DNA of 64,000 nucleotides, taken from contig CM049319.1 of assembly GCA_026874595.1 (NCBI GenBank), positions 1,557,501-1,621,500 of the forward strand, written 5' to 3'. Below are positions 47,513 through 59,048 of the stretch, in pieces. Position 1 is the first letter of the stretch; every line of letters starts with the position of its first letter. The translations under genes and the position numbers were made by a program. The DNA is from Sipunculus nudus (taxonomy: Eukaryota; Annelida; Sipuncula; Golfingiida; Sipunculidae). Under the pieces are notes generated by a model, which was not told where the DNA came from, made no database searches, and saw nothing but the letters and a program-made list of their open reading frames with translations.

Positions 47513-48382
47513 CTAGAGTCCACATATGCTTTCCGTTTCAGCACCACGTGACGTATGACTACCCATGTCGTAGCTGGGTGTTGCTTGGTCCTGATCATCG
47601 AGAGCTACTTCAATTTTTATCAATCCTAGGTCTGGTGCACTTATTTGCATTTCTTCACGTTTAATCATTTTGTTTTCTTCTGTGTTGTTTTCTTTTGGTT
47701 GTTGTACGTTGCTTTTAGCTTTGTTGGAATGCCTATTTTTCGGTAAAAGTTTACATTTACACTCTTTAATCTTTTTAAGCTGGTTTCTGTGATTTTCCTT
47801 CAATTTTCTGATTATAAGGTTTTTCCTTTTCAGAGATTGATCTACTCTTTTGGGGTTGAGCATAATGACTTTTCTCCTCAGGGCAGCGTTTTCATTTTCA
47901 AGCTTCTCATTAACTACCTTTAATTCCTTCATCCTTCGCACCAGCCGGACCTCTTTGACCAGACCACTTTTCTCAGCAGCAAGTGTCTCCTCCATCAACT
48001 TTGGGTGCTTTTGAGCATCTTCATCTTCCGTGGCGACACGTGACCTTGGCCGCTTGCCTCTAGCAGTCACACCCAGGTGTTTGAAGTCAAAGCCCTGTTT
48101 CAAGAAGTTGTGAAAAGACTCTGGATCACGACCTTTGCATTTTAACAGTTTCATCCGCTTAGTTTTCACCTCAAGGAAGTTCCTAGCAAAGACCCTTTGA
48201 TTTATATCTGACGCAATTACCGAAAGTTTCTCTGACATAACGGTGATGACTTCTTTCCAGGAAACATGCTTTCTTTTGTTTTGTACAAATATGACAATGT
48301 TGTATGCATCTTCATTGCTCATATGCCCTGGCTGGTACTGTCGTAAGGCTGCTAAAAACGCTTCTTTGGACAACTGATCCAT
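47513..48382 (-). CDS. hypothetical basic coiled-coil protein, 289 residues
   Basis: Start at ATG 48382 (MDQLSKEAF), six bases after a splice acceptor TTTTTTTGCAG (AG at 48390-48389), so a 5'UTR intron is likely. Residues about 1-100 look like a compact helical domain (LRQYQPGHMSNEDAYNIVIF, KRKHVSWKEVITVMSEKLSV, FHNFLKQGFDFKHLGV). A basic patch with GKRPRSRVA may be a nuclear signal. Residues about 135-175 form a heptad-rich coiled coil (ETLAAEKSGLVKEV, VVNEKLENENAALRRKV). The tail is Lys-rich, with NLIIRKLKENHRNQLKKIKE, then turns acidic. I do not recognise the family. A DNA- or RNA-binding or structural role would fit, as would a domesticated transposon accessory protein; neither is shown. 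A polyA signal follows 79 bases after the stop. Confidence 0.6.
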   Translation of the reverse strand: MDQLSKEAFLAALRQYQPGHMSNEDAYNIVIFVQNKRKHVSWKEVITVMSEKLSVIASDINQRVFARNFLEVKTKRMKLLKCKGRDPESFHNFLKQGFDFKHLGVTARGKRPRSRVATEDEDAQKHPKLMEETLAAEKSGLVKEVRLVRRMKELKVVNEKLENENAALRRKVIMLNPKRVDQSLKRKNLIIRKLKENHRNQLKKIKECKCKLLPKNRHSNKAKSNVQQPKENNTEENKMIKREEMQISAPDLGLIKIEVALDDQDQATPSYDMGSHTSRGAETESICGL

Positions 48383-48399
48383 CAGACACTGCAAAAAAA

Positions 48400-49240
48400 T
48401 TTATCGATGCATGTTAATTCATACTCAATAATATATAGTTGTTAATATTTCGTAATGTTTAAGAATTAATCCTGTTGAGTAGTACTTATTGCTGACTTTA
48501 AAAAAAAATAGAATTAAATCTTAGATTAACTTTCTTCATTTATTAAACTGATATAAAAAAAGTCTAAATAAAAAAATAAATTTTAATACATTTTACATTT
48601 GTAACATTTTATAGGAATACCTATTAAATTAAAAAATGTCTTAATAAAAAATATTTCTGAATAAATAAATAATTAAATCAGAATAAAATCTTCCCCAGAA
48701 CACTATCCGTTTGGCCATACTGAAATAGGTAGAGGTTTTTCTTTTTAATAAATTACTTGGTTCAATATTAAAATCTTGCAAAAACTCACTTTTATGTCAT
48801 GTTAAAAGCAACATAGATTTCATGCAGTGAATTCGATCAAAATACACAGATTTCAAACTAAATATATTGCAACGAATAAAATCTTGTGAATTTTATTTTA
48901 ACATTGAAATTATGACTGGATGGGCTAAATTCAGCAAAGATTTCGTCAGGTTCAAATTGCCAAAATATGACATGCTCGGAGACGGGGAGGAATTCGGGGA
49001 GCATTCGGGAACGGTCCCGGCAGCTGTCGCCAGCCGGTGTGGGTAAACTTGAATTTTCATGCGCACGCCATGACCTTTTCATGACGTGAAAGTTTTATAA
49101 ACAATCCCATGAATAAGTGAGGGAAATAATCATAAATACTATGATTACTAAACAAATGAGCATTGTACAAAACTTACCACTGAAATTTAGGATCGAAGTG
49201 GTGACCAGGCGGAAATTACCCGGATAAACCAATCTAGTCT
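48400..49240. other. upstream region of coiled-coil gene
   Basis: AT-rich to 48860, then a GC-richer patch at 48960-49080 that could hold the first exon or promoter of the minus-strand gene. No specific element was identified. Confidence 0.3.
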
Positions 49241-49248
49241 CTTGCACA

Positions 49249-49306
49249 GACACAAGGTGGCGCTCGCTGCACCTAGATTGTCTTACACAGACACACGGTG
49301 GCGCTC
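49249..49306 (+). promoter_or_regulatory. tandem pair of CTCF-like motifs
   Basis: GACACAAGGTGGCGCTC at 49249-49265 and GACACACGGTGGCGCTC at 49290-49306 lie 41 bases apart in a short tandem duplication. The AGGTGGCGCT core resembles the CTCF recognition core as known from flies and vertebrates. Only similarity to the consensus supports this. The pair sits about 900 bases upstream of the coiled-coil gene. Confidence 0.35.
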
Positions 49307-49513
49307 CACTACCCGTAGTGCCAATTCGGCGAGAAGCCAACGGATTCGGCCAAGGTGTTCGGAATGCCCAGTGCCATTGTGCTAATTTTTTTCTTTTTTT
49401 TTTTTTGCAAGAGGCTTATACCGATCTCGATGCAAAATGTCGATTCGGTCATGTGGTATAGAATTCTCGTGATTTGCATAGGACTGATATCTTAACTTAA
49501 ACGAGATACAAAT

Positions 49514-49517
<4 letters not shown>

Positions 49518-49571
<54 letters not shown>
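49518..49571. repeat. TA microsatellite
   Basis: A pure TA tract of about 54 bp followed by an abrupt GC-rich stretch (ACGCCGGTATGCAGGGACCC), the kind of boundary often left by a transposon insertion. Confidence 0.95.
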
Positions 49572-49572
<1 letters not shown>

Positions 49573-51190
49573 GCCGGTATGCAGGGACCCCGGGGGAAGA
49601 GAGGTCAAGTAAGGGCTAGCTGCATCAGTCAAGTGTAGGTATCCGGGCTGGCCGGTCCATTCTGCCATGTTCGCCGCTGTACACCGTCTTTCTGATATTA
49701 AAGGTGTCTTACATCGTCCATTGGAGTTTTTGCTATAGTCGTTACATCTAATTTATATCCTGAATAAGTACAGAACATATTTTCTTAAATATTGTGTCAT
49801 TTAATTAACTTAGCATATTTCATCACATTTTATTTCATATATAGTCATTGTATCAACTCATGCTTGTATGCATATACATTGTATATTTCTTTACATTTCC
49901 TGTTGATAAATTGTAATATGTTGGAGAAAGCTTAACGTTAATCGTTGTTTGAAGGTTCCTCGTTTGATCTGTAAATTCGCACCTTCTTTGTCTGTAAGTA
50001 CAAATAAATTATCGAGAGAGTCAGATGATATTTAATGGATGTTCCTATTTTTATGAAAATACATTAAAAATCTGGCTACTTGTGATGCTGTTAAATGTAA
50101 ATGACGGCCTCTGTGTCATTTAGTCATTACTACATTTATGTTGTTACTATTAAAGTACTTCTGTCCTGTTTTGTATTAACATCATTTGTATGCACCTTCG
50201 TATGACCAAGATAGTTTACCAGGATTAACATATATGTTGAAACACGTATATTTCGGTATCAAATATGGAAGCTACTTATTCGCCTTTTCGACCAGCCCTG
50301 TCGACATCAGTTCTCAGAAAATAATTTTAGTTATCTAATTTGCTGTTGGATGACAACTGATATGAAATCAAGTCTTACCAGGCACTGCATTACATCTCAT
50401 TTTACATGTCTTAGTGGCTCTTGTTTATATAATTAATCTGCTTGCGTTTTTATTTTAAACTTGACAAAATGCTGGGTCCGCTGAACATAACAAGAGGCGG
50501 TGCGGGAGTCTTTTAATTATACATAAATAATATAAGGGCGAAATTAATTTACAGTATTACGTTTGCTTTATTTCCATAATACAAAAGCAAATTTGACAAA
50601 AGTGTTACACCACTACTTTTTTATATATACAATTATACAGGACACAAATACATCGAATACACAGAGGGCCAGAAAATAAGCCCCGATTGTTATAAATTGT
50701 CATTTCTATCAGGTTTTAGATTATGCACCATACATCTCGCACGCCGCCTTATTTTTATCAAATGTACTTTGCCATTCTTTTCTTGTATAAACGCCATAAA
50801 GCTTGTGTATAAATTTAACTGTTTAATATTTTTTCAAGGACTAAAAACAAAGTATATCTTTGTCGAAATAATAAAATGAATTAGAAATGACACAGCGCAA
50901 CCATCACCACATCATGATCTCCATATATATTCTTCTTGTTCCGTTACATTTATCTGATTCTCGATCATTTATTACTTCTTTCAGACACTAATTCTTGCAA
51001 AAAAATAATCGCCATCACCATGATTACATCATAATCATAATCATCATCGTGATAATTAGCAAGAGAGAAAAAAAGGGGGGGGGAGTTATTTCGATCTAAA
51101 CATTTGTAATCTAATATTTCATTGTGCTAAATAGCGCAGTCCTGCTGGATCCGCCCCATGATTTGCCTGAGTATGCTCCACGTAGACCCC
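49572..51190. other. no gene seen
   Basis: The first 120 bases are GC-rich; the rest is AT-rich with an ATCATC-rich patch near 51020-51055 and a G run near 51075. Short frames such as 50697-50879 are not convincing. Confidence 0.4.
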
Positions 51191-51242
51191 AATTTTACAA
51201 ACTGACTGAAAAATCAGTCAGTTTATTTGACACATTGACTGA
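51191..51242 (+). repeat. left arm of inverted-repeat pair B
   Basis: AATTTTACAAACTGACTGAA through CAGTTTATTTGACACATTGA. It matches the reverse complement of 52579-52630 at 47 of 52 positions by eye. Repeated ACTGA/TCAGT phrases within it recall the arms of pair A. Confidence 0.85.
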
Positions 51243-52578
51243 AATGTAAAAAGAAAGAAATACTATTGTTATAAGGTTACAAACATTTAAATGACATTTC
51301 ATTTATTTCATATACCTTACTCTTACAAAACATTACACCATATTATTGTACAATTTAATATTTTTTTTATAAGGAGCGTCCATCTTGCTTGATTCAAGTT
51401 CTTCCATAAATAATTAGTTAATCATATGAGAAGTAAATATTTTATTATCTCACGGGCATAATTTCCTTTTGTGCTTTGGGGAGCGGGTGTGGGCGGGATG
51501 ACCCCCTCCCTCAATGCGGGATAATTGTCACAAATGTCTTTTAAAATTTCAGCAGCTTTGAAGCACATTTGGTGTAAAATAACAAGGAATATTCTCGTTT
51601 TCAGAAACCAACAACATATTGAATTGTTTAACCTAAAATTACTTAGGGAAGCAAGCGTCCCCTGAGAACCCCCCCCCCCCCCTCCCTTGGATCTGCCGCT
51701 GGTTCAAGTTCTTGTTTAAATTCTTGAAATATGCATGGATTATTTAATTTGTGCTTTACTGATTGGGTCCCATGCACAATGTCACGGAAAAGAGCTAGTG
51801 AATTATGCCATAAATTAAGCCATGGTGTAAAGTTAGTTATTAGGTATTTCTGAAAGATTACATTCTTTCAATATTTGAGGAAAATGCTACACATTTTTTT
51901 AAATAACTGTATTTTAAGGGCAAAATGACATTCTTTTATTTGTCAATATGGGGGCGAAGGGGTTATATAATATGTCAACTCAGCCCCACCCACCCCCCAC
52001 CCCCCTTGTTCCCCACCAGTTTGCACTTCTGTACTGTCTTATTAATAGCTGACTACACAATACTTTACCAGCCATCACAGTTTGGTCCCAATCAAAGAAT
52101 GTGGATGGCCAACTCATTAAAGTAACAAATACAGTTGGTATAATTGTTGTTAAACCCTATATCCTTTGTAACTCACTGAAGCATATTTTAATCGTGTATT
52201 CGATATTAACAACCATATAACTGTGGTTATCCTCCAACATTCTACAATCTACATTAAATGTTTATTTAATCAAAAGCTTCCATTTGACATGAATCTCGTT
52301 CTTATATAAAAGCAAATATGTAGCCATATGAGTTGTAAGATATAGTATGTATATTTCATTATGTTATAATAGTCTGCATATTTCATCTATATATGATTCT
52401 GGTTACCCCTCACCTGTATGTGTATTTTAGTCTTATTACCTAATCAGTATTCTTCATAAATAGCCTAAAACGTAGAAACAGGCATAAGGTTTACTTAAAA
52501 GTAGCTGGTTATACTAAATGACAATGTCTGTTTCACAAAAATGAGATATGTGAAAACAACAGATTATTCCATATTTGT
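51243..52578. other. interior between inverted-repeat arms, no gene seen
   Basis: About 1.3 kb with poly-C at 51669 and GATCTGCCGC near 51692, no transposase-like frame. If the arms are transposon ends, this is a non-autonomous element or a nested assortment of insertions. Confidence 0.4.
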
Positions 52579-52630
52579 TCAATCAATGTGTCAAATAAAG
52601 TGACTGTTTTTTCAGTTAGTTTGTAAAATG
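52579..52630 (-). repeat. right arm of inverted-repeat pair B
   Basis: Reverse complement reads CATTTTACAAACTAACTGAA through CACTTTATTTGACACATTGA. Beyond it, to about 52670, further phrases such as TTTATAAAGTGTCTGAAAC suggest that this end is more complete than the left one. Confidence 0.85.
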
Positions 52631-53037
52631 CCCGAAAATTTTAGTCGTTTTATAAAGTGTCTGAAACTGAATCACTACCGTTGGTTTCGGATCATCAGGT
52701 GACTGAAGTTTAATTAATTGCGATATTGATTTTTATAATTTCTTTTTCGCACGGTTGGGTGCCCTTGGACCATGACGGCAGGCGGAAACGAACGTTCGTT
52801 CAATAGGTTCTTTTTTGAGCTTATGACTGCTAGTTTCTTTGCCAAACACATGTTGCACTGACATGAGGAGGCCATGAATGTGTTTGACTGCTTGATTATA
52901 GATCGATGATAATGAAACTTTAATTGTTGCTTGTCTTTCAGGGCCCATACGTGTTTGGCAAGCTCTGTTTCGTTTGAATGGGTACTGTGCATGCGTGAAC
53001 GATTTCTTGTGGTTGTAATACCTTTGTTTGAAGGGGC

Positions 53038-53040
<3 letters not shown>

Positions 53041-53085
<45 letters not shown>
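53041..53085. repeat. TA microsatellite
   Basis: A TA tract of about 45 bp just beyond the 3' end of the minus-strand LINE. Confidence 0.95.
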
Positions 53086-53086
<1 letters not shown>

Positions 53087-53124
53087 TTAAATTTAATTCG
53101 ATACCACGTGATACATATCCTTGA

Positions 53125-55030
53125 AAGTATATAGATAGATAGAGTTTATTCGGAAAAATTCATACACCTGTGCAACATACATATAAAAGTTACCGAGGAT
53201 AACACATAAAAGTATTATAAAACACTTATTTCCAATGTGGTCCTCGAGAGAGCAAGCATAGTACGGCAACACTTGACAAATTATGATTAGAAATACAGTT
53301 TCTACAAATATACAAGTTTACATTAAAAATCTGCACTTATTGAAAATTTCTTGAGAGTTAACTAAAAATTAAAATGAGTTGATTTAAGAAATAAGATCTA
53401 AAATAGTTACCTAAAAATCCTAATAGTACATTCTATGTACCCTGCTATTTGTTATTTACATACCACAATTTAGGAAACCAGTGGTTTTTACTTCTAATTA
53501 AATGAATGCACATTGATTAAGTGATGAAATTGAATATAAATACTGTCTTCTTCTGATTTCAGTTTGTTTCAGAAAAATAATTTCAACTGTTTTTTTAAAC
53601 ATATATGCTTTCACACTGTTTGACTGAAAGTGGAAGACTGTTCCATAGACAAACACCTGTAAAATGAAATTAGCTTTTACCAAATCCTTTAACACTGGTT
53701 ATAGAATTAGAACATGACAGATCATTATACCTTGTCCTGTGTCTGTGCTGCATATTACTCAAGTCCATATTATCTCTCAAGTATCTTAGTGCATTTCCAT
53801 GAAATAAAATTGTGCATATAACCAAGTTTCAGTTGATCTGCCCTGTAGGATACTGGTGGAATATGTGATATTTAAACTGATTGTAACCTATATGCATTCT
53901 AGAATGTACATTATACATAAATCGTATCACTTTATTTTGCATTGTCTGCAATCTAAGCTTCAGTTTCTTTGAAGACCACTGTACCAAGCAGAGCAAGTGT
54001 ATTCATGCATAATGACACAATATCAGGGCAGAAATAAGTAACTTTTTTTTAGACTGAAATTTTGTTTGTTTCTGTAGAGGAACTTTAGTGCATGTGCTGC
54101 TTTAGAAAGTACTTTTTTTACTTCATTGTACCAGTCATTGATTGATCCAGGTCAACCCCTAAGTACTTTACATTGGTCTTAGATTTAATAATACTATCTT
54201 TATAACAGACTCTCATTTCCTATATACTTTATTTAACCGTTTTTTTTTTTGAAGCAAATAATATGGATCCTGTTTTTCCTATATGTAACGATAATTTGTA
54301 ATCAATTAACCAATCTCCAACTGAGTGTAGATCATATCCCAATTTCTCTTCTACCTTTATTCTGTTTTCCCCTGAAATCAGGAGTGCAGATTCACTGATC
54401 TACATACAAGAATAGTTTACATGTTACTGCAGCAGGCATGCCATTTATGTACAGCAAAAACAAATAAGGCCCTAAAATAGACTCCCTGTGGAACTCAACC
54501 TGTTATAGGTTCCAGGCATAACACCATCAACAACCTGAGTTCTATCAGTTAAATAAGACCAATATTTACCAATATTTTATACCAATATATTTAAGTTTGG
54601 TTAATAAAATTCCATGATTTACACTTTCGAACGCATTTTGCAGATCCAACATAACCAAACCACAATATTTACCCTCCTCATACTTTTATTTTTCAATGAT
54701 CTGTCAAGTGAATTAAACAGGTATCTGTAGAATATGATGATCTGAAACCAGACTGGAGGTCAAATAGTAGGTCATGTTCAAGGCATTTAAGAAAGTACAT
54801 TAAGTTGATCATGTACTTTTCTCTCAAACACTTTGGAAATTATGCTTAAGCAGACACAGGCCTGTAATTACCTGGATCTGTTTCACTGATCTTTTAATGA
54901 AGTGGGACTATCCTGTTTTTCTTTGAATTTAAGGAAATACTCCGGTACTCAAGGATAAATGTATAATATGTGTCAGCTAGAGGTTTTGTAATAATAGTAA
55001 TTGCACTGTCCTTTACAAATCTAGCAAGTA
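53125..55030 (-). mobile_element. decayed LINE with reverse transcriptase (CR1/L2/jockey-like)
   Basis: Translating the minus strand across frames gives reverse transcriptase phrases in order: AITIITKPLADTY; a NYRPVS-region relic; a DLLFDLQSGFRSSYSTDTCL-type stretch; VMLDLQNAFESVNHGILLTK; SYLTDRTQVVDG; then GSILGPYLFLLYINGMPAAV and CKLFLYVDQ, where the catalytic YADD has become YVDQ. WLIDYKLSLHIGKTGSILF follows. Several stops and frameshifts interrupt it. A GATA-type microsatellite (TAGATAGATAGA on +) at about 53130-53142 fits a 3' tail. The 5' end, with the endonuclease, is missing. The element is inactive. Confidence 0.85.
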
Positions 55031-56189
55031 AGTTGAAGACAGTCAGTACCTCGAGATTCGTGTACTAAGAACTTCGACCTAGAAGTCCGCATAATATCAG
55101 GTATCTTATATCATCATTAGAAAGTCATTCTGTGGTTCTGGCTAGCACAAATATCGATGTGAGAATTGAGAAGATCGACTTTCGAAAAGACCTGGAGCCA
55201 ACGGGATGGTTTGTTGTATTGCCGCCAGATGTCACTAGCAAACAGTAGCTATGCAAAATTCAAAAGCTTGTAAAGTCTTTACAGAATTAATTGTGATCAT
55301 TGAAAAGAGGGGGGGGGGCATCAGTTTATGACGTTTCATACATGTCACTTTCCATACAGCAATCTGTTATCACCGTTTTAAGTTCGCAGAGTTATTATAT
55401 CAGGGTTTCTTGTGGCCACATGATTTCGCACAATCCTTACGGTATTGTCACAGATGGCTCATGGGATATATTAATATGGCGGACATCACCAAGAAGAGAC
55501 CAGCTCTCTTTTATCTGGTTAATTTTCACTGATTTAGGTAATTTTCAAAGCATTCCGTGTCATTTCAGAATCCGTTCCTAGTCATTTTACCATAGTTGCC
55601 ATGCATATGTCACAAGCGGTTGTACTGTCGCTGCATGTTGCCCCAACTTGTCTTTGTTGCCCCTATGTTTTGGGCTTTCGGCGCCAACCACCACTGCCTG
55701 GTAGTGTTAGTGTTAGTGGTACTCGAGACTGTGGCAAAAAATGTTTACAGGCTCTTGTCCTCCTGTTTGTTTTATTTGTATTTAAATGTATTATGATCAC
55801 ATGATAAGATGCATGAATGTTTTCGTCTGACAAGAAGCTTGTTCATGTCACAGACTTGCTCATTCGTGACTCGGTTTTACAGTTACAACCCCCCCCCCCC
55901 CCCCAATCTTCTTGGCAGTATTAAGTCTACTCTTAAAAGTCTCGGTCAAGACTGAAGTGCCAGGCTACTTCAGTCCAGGAAAAAGCATAATTAGTGGTGC
56001 AAAATATGCATCCTTCAAAATAATTTTGCGCAACCTAAATGGGAGCCACTAGAACGCAGGCTTCGTTTGTATTGAGGAACATATAAATAAAATTGTAACC
56101 TCTCATTCCCTATTTTTAACTCCTACTTTTCCCTGTAGATGTCCCTACACTCAACTCTTCTAACATAAACAACTACTAAGCATCAGAAG
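55031..56189. other. no gene recognised
   Basis: Mixed-composition sequence with a G run at 55308 and a C run at 55889-55904. Frames such as 55300-55581 show no domain. Confidence 0.35.
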
Positions 56190-56258
56190 TCGCCTGAATC
56201 GGGAATCGAACCTACGATCTCTGGAGTAGGAGCCCTACACGCTACTAAGTGAGCCGTG
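56190..56258 (-). mobile_element. tRNA-derived SINE head or tRNA relic
   Basis: Minus strand reads GGCTCACTTAGTAGCGTG (A-box-like) and, about 40 bases later, GGTTCGATTCC at 56212-56202, a perfect B box. Spacing suits a tRNA-type Pol III promoter. The acceptor stem does not pair properly, so a working tRNA is unlikely. Downstream sequence to about 56110 could be the SINE body, but no tail or TSD was found. Confidence 0.5.
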
Positions 56259-56364
56259 AAGACGAGATACCAGCAGGAACAAGTTTTGTTCATTTATATC
56301 TGCGATTGAAAAGGCATCTATCGCGAAAATGGGAAACCATTTACTATTTTAACAGGAAAATTTA

Positions 56365-56430
56365 GCTTTAGGTGGGGGCTCCGGCCCCCACCCCCGTTCA
56401 GACGGGGAACCTAGGTTCCCCGGACCCCTC
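56365..56430. repeat. GC-rich inverted-repeat fragment
   Basis: GGGGGCTCCGGCCCCC and GGGGAACCTAGGTTCCCC are two near-perfect palindromes side by side, followed by GGACCCCTCC. Similar to the GC-rich block at 23869-24021. Probably a short dispersed element. Confidence 0.5.
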
Positions 56431-57838
56431 CTCATCTAATATAATAAACTCCAGCTATGAGCATAATTAAATACGGGAATTCTGAGGAAAATGATATGTA
56501 TCGGCCTTTTCCAGGAATCAATTTATTATGCGACAATCGTTTTACCGGCGGTAGGCTGAAGCCCGGTTTCTATAGTTCTGCCCCTAAATGTCCAATAAAA
56601 AGTGACAACTGGGTATAAATGATACATCATTTTCCTTCTATGGGTATTTTAACAAGTTTGGGTAGAGAAAATCATTCTTGCCACGCTATCTGAAATGCTT
56701 TACAGTCTAATTTTACAACCTAAAATAGGCTTCCCAGATCTTGATCCTCCTGTTCACCATTATGCCGGCAAGCCGTTTTCTTATTGGCCATGGTCTCACA
56801 ACAGGCTGCCTCATTTGAATGGATTTATGTTGACAATAAACGCACATTTCCAAAAGCATGGGAGTTTACCATATAATAAACAAAGCAAAGGTCAGATCAT
56901 TCCCGTAAATTGTGAATAAAGCAATCTAACTGGTAACAGCTTGTTATAGCACTCTTCCCCCCCCCCCCCCCCCAAAACCCAAAAAAAAAGTTCCCTGAAA
57001 ACTTGCCATGATAAAAATTAAACATTTAAGATTAACGCGCACTTTCAGGCCAAAGCTGACTATGGGCTACATACAGGCTGCCTAGTGTGAAAAGGCTGTA
57101 CTGCTTAATTATATGCATGCATGGTCAGACGGCAGCATGGTGGTTTGAAAGCCATCAGTCAACAAACGGATAATAATGCCATGAGTTTAGGAAGAATTAA
57201 GTCAAGTAAAAATCATTTTTGTCTGAAACATTGAAATAAAACATCAATAAACCATTTGTGAACATAATTAATGTACATTGTCAGTTATTTGATGTGTTTT
57301 TCTGTTATTATCGTTCGAGGGGGCTTGCTTTCTATTCCGTGCAAGAAGTTCCCACATGTGACGTTAATGTATTCAAAGTCGAGTCCCATGACATTACTTA
57401 TTAGTCTTGACCTTATTTTCTGCTATTAATCTTATTCAATAATAGTCCATATTACATTCCTGCTTTGTTCCTGCTTCATTCACCTGTTGGGACATTCACA
57501 TTTTGTCATAGCCATGTTCCTGGACAAAACCGATGCCAGCCCAGCAAGGACCGCCCTAGAGTCGGTGTTGTTAATTTTGTTTAATCTGATAGCACACTGG
57601 CATGACACCCAGTATATACAGGTCTGTGTACCACAAGGGTGTTCTTGCTGATGTGGACCTCAACAGGAAAAATCTCTTTTGATGTACACAATAATGTGGT
57701 TGGCTTCATATTTGCGAGATTAAATTTTCACTGTTCAGTTTTACAGTCTTTTTCGATGGTAAAATTGTTGCGGTCCCACTGTGTATTTTAGAGATCTTAT
57801 ATCATTTAAAATATCAACTTTTGATTTATGGCAACATC
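56431..57838. other. no gene recognised
   Basis: AT-rich intergenic sequence with a C run at 56957-56973. The frame at 56695-56919 has no recognisable features. Confidence 0.35.
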
Positions 57839-57846
57839 TATTTCAT

Positions 57847-58414
57847 TATTAGCTCAGCTGACTGTAAATCATCTGAGTTATAGCGATCACTCTTTGTCTG
57901 TCGGCCGGCCGTCTGTCTGTTAACAAGGCACAGATCATAACCACTTGACCTGGAATCTTCTAACTTTACATCCTGAGAGGTCCATGAAAAATCTCCTTGG
58001 AAACCTGGAATTAAGTCTCTGTTACCCATATTCTTCAAACTATGGGGCTCTGAAGTACCCCCCCCCCCCCCCCAGAATAATGCAAAATTTGATACAAACA
58101 AAAGCTCCATTATCTGAATAACTAATGCCTTGATAGCCATGATTCTTTTGATATATATTGATCATGGAGTGTTTCATCAGTTCCTGCAGAGTGCAGACTG
58201 GTGGCACTTCCTGTATTTTTTCAAATTTTTACGCATTTTTTTTTCTATTTATGAGACCTTCAAATGAAGTTGTCATCTGTCCAAAAGCCCACTGAAACCC
58301 ATTTCTAAGGACTCTTCACAAAATTCATGATTTGTTTGCACTCTGGCAGTCATTTTCCTCATTGTTCAACATTCCTTGAATTCAGCTGAGCGTCATGGCC
58401 CAGGGGCCACTAGT
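57847..58414 (+). mobile_element. 568-bp dispersed element with 8-bp flanking direct repeat
   Basis: Begins TATTAGCTCAGCTGACTG and ends CAGCTGAGCGTCATGGCCC...CCACTAGT. AGCTCAGCTGA near the start is inverted as TTCAGCTGAGC near the end. TATTTCAT occurs directly before (57839-57846) and after (58415-58422), consistent with a target-site duplication. The start, through a CTTTGTCTGTCGGCC phrase, matches a second copy starting at 59049. No coding capacity. The style is that of a high-copy mollusc repeat family. Confidence 0.6.
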
Positions 58415-58879
58415 TATTTCATGCGATATTTAAACTTAAACATAAACATATATAAACAAAAAGCCAACCACAGTACTAACTGTAATCAACATTTAACATC
58501 TCTCTGCATTAAACCTGGAATTTTATGAAATATAGATTCACACGGATTGCTTAACCACTGTAAATAAGCATTGTGAAACAAAATAAGGCATTTGATAATG
58601 TTAGTAAAATTACTTGTATGTGAAATTCTGAATGACCTGTAGTATAAGATAGCATAATTGTATGAAGTTTATTACTTAGAATTTCATGGACAGAAAAAAC
58701 CACGTGTAACCAATTATGTAAATTGTTTAATAGAAAAATTGCATAGTAAAATTATATGCATATTTTTCAAACAGACATTATATGGTTGTGTTATTATATT
58801 TTTGCCATAATATATGTTTGTCATTGTTCTCCCTGCCAAGGTGTTAATACACATGTCTGGAAAGATCAAATATTCAAAT

Positions 58880-58985
58880 CAGGGTTGGGGCCAGGTACAA
58901 GTGAAAGTACCTAGGTACAGGTACTTGTGAATTGGCCAGGTTAGGTACTTGATTTTCACAGGGTACAGGTACAGGTACATTTATT
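58880..58985 (+). repeat. hAT-like end with GGTACAGGTAC repeats
   Basis: CAGGGTTGGGGCCAGGTACA starts like the hAT end at 61996 and is followed by several AGGTAC/GTACCT inversions. No matching right end or TSD was found, so it is a partial element at best. Confidence 0.35.
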
Positions 58986-59048
58986 TTATGATCACTTCAA
59001 AGACATTTTTAAAGAGAATAAAAGCGGCATTATGTTAACATGCCTTTT

